DNA of 10,145 bases, taken from positions 1-10,145 of the forward strand of contig NZ_CAJPMA010000062.1 in NCBI RefSeq assembly GCF_905371695.1. Direction: 5' to 3'. Under the pieces are notes generated by a model. That model searched no databases. It was not told the origin of the DNA and saw nothing but the letters and a program-made list of their open reading frames with translations. A program made the position numbers and the translations under genes. Shown one piece after another: positions 5,266 through 10,145 of this stretch (its first letter is position 1; every line of letters starts with the position of its first letter). This stretch comes from an uncultured Campylobacter sp. (GTDB taxonomy: Bacteria > Campylobacterota > Campylobacteria > Campylobacterales > Campylobacteraceae).

Positions 5266-6708
5266 CTAATCCGTAAAATTTTTGATCGTCTCTTTGTATA
5301 ACGCTTGATTTTCGCAAGATACCAGCAATAAATCGCCCTCTTCAAATACGAATGAGCCCGAGGGCTTTAAATACTCGTTTTTACGCTTAATAAGTATCAC
5401 TAGAAATTCGCGAGGCAGTTCTAATTCGGCTAAATTTTTACCGATTAGCTTCGAGCCGAAGTGCAGCGTGTGCCTGCAAAGCGTATGCATGTCAAAATCG
5501 CTAGAAACCGGCTGAGGCACCGTCTGCGGCTCTTCTAGGACGACGTTTAAGCGCTTAGCCGCCGCTCCTATACTCATGCCCTGCGCGGTTATGGAGATTA
5601 GCACCATAAAAAACACTATGTTAAAAATCGTATTTGCATGCGGCGAACCGCTAGCATACGCGTAAGTGGCGAGCACGATAGGCACGACGCCTCTAAGCCC
5701 GACCCAAGAGACGAAAATTTTATCGTTTAAGCTAAATTTGCTAAACGCCAGCGACGCAAAAACGCCCAGCGGCCTGGCCACGAGCGCTAGCCAAATAGAT
5801 AGCCCTAGCGCTATTAGAGCGATTTTAGGCAGCTCAGAAGGAAAGACCAAAAGTCCCAGCGTCAAAAACACGACGATTTGCATCGTCCACGCCACGCCGT
5901 CGTGAAAGCCGACTAAATTTTTCTTATGCGCGAATTCTTTTTTATTAATGAAAATTCCCGCGATATAAACGGCTAAATATCCGTTTCCGCCGACTTTGAC
6001 GCAAAGCGTGTAAAGAAGCAGTATCCAAGCGATCGAAAAGACGGGATACAACCCCCAAATTTTAAGCCTTAGGCGGTTAAAAATAGCTGGCAATAAAATG
6101 CCGAATAAATATCCCGCCGCGATACCGATGCCGAACTGTTTTAAAAGAGCGAGTAAAATTTCCGAGCCTTGCGGAATTTGCGAAGCCGAGATCATCGAAA
6201 TAATGCTCATCGTAAGAAAGATCGCCATCGGGTCGTTCGAGCCAGATTCCAGCTCGATAAGCGGAGCTAGGTTATTTTTTAGCGAGATGTTTTTGGCGCG
6301 TAATATCGCAAATACGGCCGCAGCGTCGGTAGAAGAGACGATAGCGCCCAAAAGCAGCGCCTCTCCCCAAGAAAATCCTAGTAAAAATTTAGCCACCGGC
6401 GCGAGTGCGAGTGCGGTTAAAATTACTCCTAGCGTAGCAAGCGCCAGTCCTCGCCCGAAAATAGGCTTTATCGCGCCAAAATCGGTATCCAGCCCGCCCG
6501 CGTAAAGGATAAAAATAAGCGCCAGCATCCCGACGTTTTGAGCTACCGCCTGATCGTCGAAATGCACCCCCAAAAGTCCGTCCGAGCCCGCCAGCATCCC
6601 CACGCATAAAAACACGATCAAAGACGGGATGCCGAAACGGTCTGAAATTTTACTAAGCAAGATCGAGCAGATTAACAAAACCCCGAAGAATAGCAATAAA
6701 TTTTCCAA
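5266..6708 (-). CDS. CPA1-family K+(Na+)/H+ antiporter with RCK_C domain (NhaP2/CvrA-like)
   Basis: 480-residue inner-membrane cation/proton antiporter. Residues 1 to about 385 form the transport domain with about 12 hydrophobic segments; typical motifs are SSTDAAAVF (125-133), ESGSNDPMAIFLT (154-166, with the Asn158-Asp159 ion-site pair) and WVGLRGVVPIVLA (335-347). About residues 403-480 match RCK_C (TrkA-C): HFGSKLIGKNLAELELP and FEEGDLLLVS. E. coli NhaP2 (about 578 aa) carries a further CorC/HlyC-like domain that is absent here. The ion (K+, Na+ or both) cannot be read from sequence. The start is TTG 6708-6706: AGGTGA lies just upstream, the nearby GTG at 6715 is out of frame, and the next in-frame Met is residue 38, inside the membrane domain. 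It follows the kinase stop by 8 nt and has no promoter of its own that I can see. Confidence 0.92.
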   Translation of the reverse strand: MENLLLFFGVLLICSILLSKISDRFGIPSLIVFLCVGMLAGSDGLLGVHFDDQAVAQNVGMLALIFILYAGGLDTDFGAIKPIFGRGLALATLGVILTALALAPVAKFLLGFSWGEALLLGAIVSSTDAAAVFAILRAKNISLKNNLAPLIELESGSNDPMAIFLTMSIISMISASQIPQGSEILLALLKQFGIGIAAGYLFGILLPAIFNRLRLKIWGLYPVFSIAWILLLYTLCVKVGGNGYLAVYIAGIFINKKEFAHKKNLVGFHDGVAWTMQIVVFLTLGLLVFPSELPKIALIALGLSIWLALVARPLGVFASLAFSKFSLNDKIFVSWVGLRGVVPIVLATYAYASGSPHANTIFNIVFFMVLISITAQGMSIGAAAKRLNVVLEEPQTVPQPVSSDFDMHTLCRHTLHFGSKLIGKNLAELELPREFLVILIKRKNEYLKPSGSFVFEEGDLLLVSCENQALYKETIKNFTD

Positions 6709-6718
6709 ATTTCACCTT
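6709..6718 (-). promoter_or_regulatory. Ribosome binding site deciding the TTG start of the antiporter
   Basis: Minus strand AAGGTGAAAT directly precedes the TTG at 6708. AGGTGA pairs with the 3' end of 16S rRNA (UCACCU), and the site overlaps the last bases of the kinase stop codon, so terminating ribosomes can restart here. Confidence 0.7.
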
Positions 6719-7985
6719 AAATTTGACTTTGCGCGGCTACGGGCTTGACGGCTTTGACGGCGTTTAAATTTTCAAACGAAAATATATTTAACCCGTTTTT
6801 ATGTTCGTAACCCAAATTTAGCTCGTGCGCGGCTAAAATACTGCTGACTATATAAAGCCCCAAGCCGAAGCTTCTTTGCGCGTCTTCGCCTTTAATGAAA
6901 GGCTGAACGTAAAATTCAAGCGGCTGTTTTAACTTCTCGCCGCGGCTCGTAAATTTTAGCGCGCCGCCGCTTACTACGATATTTACGTGCCTGTCCGCCG
7001 AATATTTTAGCCCGTTATCAACCATATTTTTAATAGCCACCGAAAATAACTTAAAATCGACTACTATCTGGGCTTCTTCCAAAATATTAACGCTAACTTG
7101 TTCTTTCTCTACCATCGCGATATCTAGCGCCTCGTCGATTAGATCTTCGATTAGGCAGGGTTTTTTATTAGTTAGCGCGATTTTAGACGTGGTCTGCTCG
7201 ATGGCAGCTAGCTCGTTGATCAAATTTTCGAGTTTATGAAATACCGATACGAGCCGCTCTTGATTTTTGCCTTTTTCTATCATTTGCGCGGCGATTAGGC
7301 CTTTGGTTATGGGCGTTTTTAGCTCGTGCATTACGTTTCGCAAAAAGAGATGCCTGGACTCGTTTAGCGCCTTAATCTGGCTAATCGCGTCGTAAAATGC
7401 CTGCGAAACCTCTGAAATTTCGTCGTTTCCGCTGCTTACGTTTTTTATCTGATCTAGCTCGCCGGCGGCGAATTTATCGATTTGCCGCTTTAATTTACGA
7501 AGCGGCTTAATTTTAATAATAACAAAAACGTATGCGGCAAGTAAAATAAGCGCGACCACGATAAATACGGCTTGTATGACGACGTAGCGATAAGGCTGAA
7601 AGTCCTTATCCATCAAAAGTTTTATTTCGTCTAGGTGGCGCATTTTTAAATAATGGCGCTTTTTATACAAAAGTATCGCGCTACTGCCGAGATCTGCCGA
7701 AATTTCCTCTATCACGATAGCGTTTGCTAAAATTTCATCTCGCAAGGACGACTCTGCGATCTCGGACATCTGCGTGCCTTCCATTTGGCGGTCGAATTCG
7801 GCTTTATCGATTATACCGCTCATGTAGAATAAATTCGCTCGCGCGACGTTTGAGTACCTGTTGTTTAGCTCGCGCGCATAGTTTTGTTTGTCGTAATCCA
7901 TTAGCCACAAAAACGCTAAAAATATAGACGTAAGTGCCAGCGCGAAGATAAAAGTGATCGTAAAAAATATCGACGAGCGCGACAT
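6717..7985 (-). CDS. cprS: Sensor histidine kinase CprS
   Basis: 422-residue inner-membrane histidine kinase. Layout: TM1 about 6-29, a periplasmic sensor region of about 105 residues (30-133), TM2 about 134-158, HAMP linker about 159-210 (KIKPLRKLKRQID), HisKA with H-box NVMHELKTPITKG (His220), and an ATPase domain with N-box IKNMVDNGLKYS (Asn320, Asn324) and G2 box SFGLGLYIV (372-380). The usual DxGxG G1 box is not seen; the equivalent segment reads KFTSRGEKL (344-352), a divergence also familiar from epsilonproteobacterial ArsS-type kinases. The symbol rests on this sequence plus the htrA-cprR-cprS order known from C. jejuni, where CprS affects biofilm formation and envelope properties. 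ATG 7985 overlaps the regulator stop by one base (TAATG). Confidence 0.88.
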   Translation of the reverse strand: MSRSSIFFTITFIFALALTSIFLAFLWLMDYDKQNYARELNNRYSNVARANLFYMSGIIDKAEFDRQMEGTQMSEIAESSLRDEILANAIVIEEISADLGSSAILLYKKRHYLKMRHLDEIKLLMDKDFQPYRYVVIQAVFIVVALILLAAYVFVIIKIKPLRKLKRQIDKFAAGELDQIKNVSSGNDEISEVSQAFYDAISQIKALNESRHLFLRNVMHELKTPITKGLIAAQMIEKGKNQERLVSVFHKLENLINELAAIEQTTSKIALTNKKPCLIEDLIDEALDIAMVEKEQVSVNILEEAQIVVDFKLFSVAIKNMVDNGLKYSADRHVNIVVSGGALKFTSRGEKLKQPLEFYVQPFIKGEDAQRSFGLGLYIVSSILAAHELNLGYEHKNGLNIFSFENLNAVKAVKPVAAQSQI

Positions 7986-8665
7986 TAGAGCACTAACTTG
8001 TAGCCGAGACCGCGTATAGCATGGATATAACGCGGCTCTTTTGGATTTTCTCCGAGCTTGGCGCGGATGCGGCCTATGATGACGTCGATGCTTTTATTAG
8101 TGCTGTCTTCGTTGATGCTCTCGCAATTATAAATTAACTCCTCGCGCGTTACCGCGCCGCTTTCTTTTTGAATTAGATATTTTAAAATGTCGTATTCGGC
8201 GGCGGTTAAATTTAGTCTAGCGCCTTTGAAATAAATTTCGTGCTCGTAGTCGTTTAGTGTGATGTCTTTTTGCTGGTTTTGCGCGCTAATCTCGTCTAAA
8301 ACTGCGCTTTGCCTACGCAAGCGGCTTCTTATGCGAGCCAGTAGCTCTTGGGGATCGTAAGGCTTTGGCAAATAATCGTCCGCGCCGTTGTCTAGTGCGT
8401 TTACTTTATCGGTAATGTCGTGACGCGCGCTTGAAATAATGATAGGCAAGTTATGCTTTTTGCGTATCTCTTTACATACTTCAAGCCCGTCGAGTCCCGG
8501 TAAAGTAAGATCTAAAATAACTAGGTCGAATTCTCCGGTATTTAGCGTAGAAAGCCCGATATAAGGCTCCTCTGCGATAGTTACTTGCATATCGTAGTTT
8601 TGCAAATATTCGCTTAAAATTTCCGCGAGCTCGTAATCGTCCTCTATCATTAAAATTTTTATCAT
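7985..8665 (-). CDS. cprR: OmpR-family response regulator CprR
   Basis: 226-residue DNA-binding response regulator, partner of the kinase encoded next. Receiver domain about 1-118: acidic pocket Glu8/Asp9/Asp10, phosphoacceptor Asp52 in VILDLTLPG, Ser79 in IISSARHD, Lys101 in DDYLPKPYDP. Winged-helix Trans_reg_C domain about 132-226 with NLTAAEYDILKYL, the recognition-helix segment NKSIDVIIGRIRAKL and the C-terminal IRGLGYKLVL. ATG 8665 has GAGG 5 nt upstream and its own TATAAT promoter. In C. jejuni CprR appears essential and CprRS has been tied to expression of the adjacent htrA; the same neighbourhood here supports the assignment, while the target genes in this organism are inference. Confidence 0.9.
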   Translation of the reverse strand: MIKILMIEDDYELAEILSEYLQNYDMQVTIAEEPYIGLSTLNTGEFDLVILDLTLPGLDGLEVCKEIRKKHNLPIIISSARHDITDKVNALDNGADDYLPKPYDPQELLARIRSRLRRQSAVLDEISAQNQQKDITLNDYEHEIYFKGARLNLTAAEYDILKYLIQKESGAVTREELIYNCESINEDSTNKSIDVIIGRIRAKLGENPKEPRYIHAIRGLGYKLVL

Positions 8666-8694
8666 TTTTGCCTCGATTGAAAATTTTATGGGCT

Positions 8695-8700
8695 ATTATA
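8695..8700 (-). promoter_or_regulatory. -10 element of the cprR promoter
   Basis: Perfect TATAAT on the minus strand (context GGTTATAATAGCC), 29 nt upstream of the cprR ATG, which predicts a leader of about 22 nt. The AT-rich tandem repeat immediately upstream replaces a -35. This lets cprRS and the antiporter be transcribed independently of htrA. Confidence 0.7.
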
Positions 8701-8704
8701 ACCG

Positions 8705-8720
8705 AAAATTTTAAAATTTT
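8705..8720. repeat. Tandem AAAATTTT palindromes upstream of cprR
   Basis: AAAATTTT is repeated twice without a gap, forming a 16-bp perfect palindrome that begins 4 bp upstream of the cprR -10 hexamer. It could be an UP-like/-35 substitute or part of an operator; sequence alone does not decide. Confidence 0.6.
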
Positions 8721-8796
8721 AAGACCGACGAATAGCTAGAAGTTTGGCGCGGCGTAAAATTTAAACGTTGCGCGAAAATTTGGGATAAGGTTAGAA

Positions 8797-8830
8797 TTTT
8801 GCTTTCGGTTGCGAGCGCGGCGAAGCAAAA
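8797..8830. repeat. Inverted repeat downstream of htrA
   Basis: TTTTGCTT (8797-8804) and AAGCAAAA (8823-8830) form a possible 8-bp stem around an 18-nt GC-rich loop, about 35-65 nt after the htrA stop. The stem is AT-rich and lacks a following T tract, so it is at best a weak terminator or an mRNA 3'-end structure. Confidence 0.35.
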
Positions 8831-8863
8831 ATAGCCTCGCTTAAACGCGCCCGCAAAAGCGTA

Positions 8864-10145
8864 TTACCTTATAACTAGGCCTTGCATAATGCCTTGCCTA
8901 TTTACCCATACCAGCACCTTTTTGCCGCTAGCTTGGCGCACGCCTTTTTGAAAATCCTCTATATCTTTTACGATCTCTTCGCCGATTTGCACGATCACGT
9001 CGCCTCTTTCAAAGCCGAAATTTTCAGCCTTAGAGCCCGCTTTTACGTCGGTTACCAAGACGCCTACGACTTGCGAATTTAGTTTAAATTTATACCTAGT
9101 TTCGTCGGTTAAATTCGAAAGCGCAAGCCCTTCGATAATCGCGCTATCTTTGGCCACTTTCGCGTTTGCGTCCATCTTGGCTAGCTTGATTTTGGCGCTT
9201 AAATTTTTACCCGAGCGTTCGTAATTTAGTTCAAGCATACTGTTTGGCGCCAGCGAGCCGATTAAATTTTTAAGATCGTTCGCGTTTTTAATAGGAGTTC
9301 CGTTTGCAGAAGTTACCAAATCGCCTCTTTTTAGCCCCGCTTCGTCCGCAGGCAAGCCTTTTTCTACGCTTGAAATCAGCGCGCCTTCTTTACTCGTATA
9401 GATTTCTTTTTGATCGTCCGTTAGGTTGCTTATCATTACGCCGATGTAGCCGCGCTCGATCTTTCCGTCGTTAATCAGTTTTTTAGCGATATCTTTCACC
9501 ATACTAGAAGGTATAGCAAAACCTATGCCGCTGCTATCGCCGCCGCGCGATAAAATAGCCGAATTAATACCCACTAGCGCGCCTCTGCTATCTACTAGCG
9601 CGCCGCCTGAATTCCCCGGGTTTATCGAAGCGTCGGTCTGGATAAAATTTTCGTATTGATTAAGCCCGATATTATCCTTATTTAATCCCGAAACTATACC
9701 CTGAGTTACGCTCTCGCCCACGCCGAAAGGATTGCCTATGGCAAACACCACGTCGCCGTCTAGCAGCTTGGAACTATCGGCAAAACTAATCGCCGCTAAC
9801 CCGTTTGCCTCGATTTTAATCACGGCAAGATCGGTTTTCGGATCGCTTCCGATGATTTTAGCTTTGTATTCCTTACCGCCGTTAGCCAGCGTTACTAGAA
9901 TTTGATCGCTATCTTCTATTACGTGATTATTCGTTACGATATATCCGTCCGTAGAGACGATGACGCCCGAACCCAGCGACGTACTTTTTTCTTTTTCTTT
10001 GGGGATGCCGAAGTTAAAGCCGAAAAATTCTCTAAAAAACGGATCATTAAACATTTCATTAACGCCCGCGTTTTGATTTAGCGTTTTAGTCGTAGAAATA
10101 TTAACGACCGATTTTTTAGCTTCGCTGATCGAGCCGTGATACGAA
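8864..10145 (-). CDS. htrA: HtrA/DegP-type periplasmic serine protease and chaperone (5' end beyond window)
   Basis: S1C-family protease/chaperone that degrades or refolds misfolded periplasmic proteins; in C. jejuni it is also secreted and cleaves host E-cadherin. The frame stays open to the right edge: 426 codons plus stop are visible (10144-8864), starting SYHGSISEAKKSVVNIS, so the Met codon at 10054 is internal, and the signal peptide plus about 40 residues lie outside. Catalytic triad, numbered from that Met: His44 (TNNHV, codon 9925-9923), Asp75 (KTDLAV, 9832-9830), Ser149 (GNSGGA, 9610-9608). Two PDZ domains follow: about 200-290 (RGYIGV, GLKRGDLV) and about 305-396 (GVLVTDV, GFERGDVIVQIG). 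Upstream of cprRS, as in C. jejuni; terminates 198 nt before cprR. Confidence 0.96.
   Translation of the reverse strand, partial: SYHGSISEAKKSVVNISTTKTLNQNAGVNEMFNDPFFREFFGFNFGIPKEKEKSTSLGSGVIVSTDGYIVTNNHVIEDSDQILVTLANGGKEYKAKIIGSDPKTDLAVIKIEANGLAAISFADSSKLLDGDVVFAIGNPFGVGESVTQGIVSGLNKDNIGLNQYENFIQTDASINPGNSGGALVDSRGALVGINSAILSRGGDSSGIGFAIPSSMVKDIAKKLINDGKIERGYIGVMISNLTDDQKEIYTSKEGALISSVEKGLPADEAGLKRGDLVTSANGTPIKNANDLKNLIGSLAPNSMLELNYERSGKNLSAKIKLAKMDANAKVAKDSAIIEGLALSNLTDETRYKFKLNSQVVGVLVTDVKAGSKAENFGFERGDVIVQIGEEIVKDIEDFQKGVRQASGKKVLVWVNRQGIMQGLVIR

Larger units (their letters stand above)
8666..8863. other. Intergenic region between htrA and cprR
   Basis: 198 nt without a credible gene. 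From the cprR side it holds the cprR ribosome site and -10 (8695-8700), a tandem AAAATTTT pair (8705-8720), and then mixed-composition DNA with an inverted repeat (8797-8830) near the htrA end. I see no canonical terminator with a T tract after htrA, so partial read-through from htrA into cprRS is plausible. Confidence 0.6.

Noticed and set aside
6098..6505. 135-codon plus-strand open frame inside the antiporter gene
   Set aside because: Antisense shadow of a gene with clear transporter motifs; composition is Ser/Ala/Pro-rich as expected for a reversed frame, with no recognisable domain.
8882..9082. 66-codon plus-strand open frame
   Set aside because: Antisense to the second PDZ domain of htrA.
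10052..10054. Met codon at 10054 as the htrA start
   Set aside because: The same frame continues upstream to the window edge with typical HtrA sequence (SISEAKKSVVNIS), so this Met is internal.
1..10145. CRISPR arrays, insertion sequences, tRNA/rRNA genes, phage genes, poly-G/C phase-variable tracts
   Set aside because: No regularly spaced repeats, transposase, cloverleaf or rRNA sequence seen; the longest C or G runs I noticed are 5 nt, too short for the usual Campylobacter contingency tracts.

Overview
The window looks like a core chromosomal stretch of a Campylobacter (Epsilonproteobacteria) with intermediate GC, roughly 45% by eye. That fits the C. curvus/showae/rectus/gracilis side of the genus better than AT-rich C. 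jejuni. The evidence is the gene order (htrA-cprR-cprS; DUF2018-exported protein-polyprenyl synthase-hemA), the close protein resemblance to Campylobacter families, and minus-strand promoters with a perfect TATAAT -10 in AT-rich DNA and no clear -35. The species assignment is inference. No mobile element, tRNA, rRNA, CRISPR array or phage gene is visible, and coding density is very high.

Layout: (1) 1-2814, minus strand: a tight four-gene operon read from right to left: DUF2018 protein, small exported protein, long-chain polyprenyl diphosphate synthase (quinone side chain) and glutamyl-tRNA reductase HemA (first committed step of tetrapyrrole synthesis, cut by the left edge). (2) 2867-3819, minus strand: an unrecognised 110-residue lysine-rich protein overlapping, through GTGA, a HAD phosphatase. 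(3) 3958-5226, plus strand: the only plus-strand gene, an O-acetylhomoserine sulfhydrylase (metY). (4) 5266-10145, minus strand: HtrA periplasmic protease/chaperone (N-terminus beyond the right edge), response regulator CprR, sensor kinase CprS, and a CPA1-type cation/proton antiporter with a C-terminal RCK_C domain that begins with TTG 8 nt after the kinase.

How the genes work together: the right half is an envelope-homeostasis block. HtrA handles misfolded periplasmic proteins, CprRS is the envelope-linked two-component system usually found beside htrA in Campylobacter, and the antiporter sits in the same transcription unit. The left operon combines respiratory-cofactor functions (heme precursor and quinone tail) with two small conserved epsilonproteobacterial proteins. 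metY stands alone as a methionine/sulfur assimilation gene.

I see no obviously new multi-gene system; most of the window is ordinary housekeeping DNA. The observations I rate highest are a canonical-form -1 slippery heptamer in exactly the right register to fuse the 110-residue protein to the HAD phosphatase, a strong excess of the hexamer AAATTT (a form of the RAATTY motif involved in C. jejuni DNA uptake), and the attachment of the antiporter to the cprRS operon.
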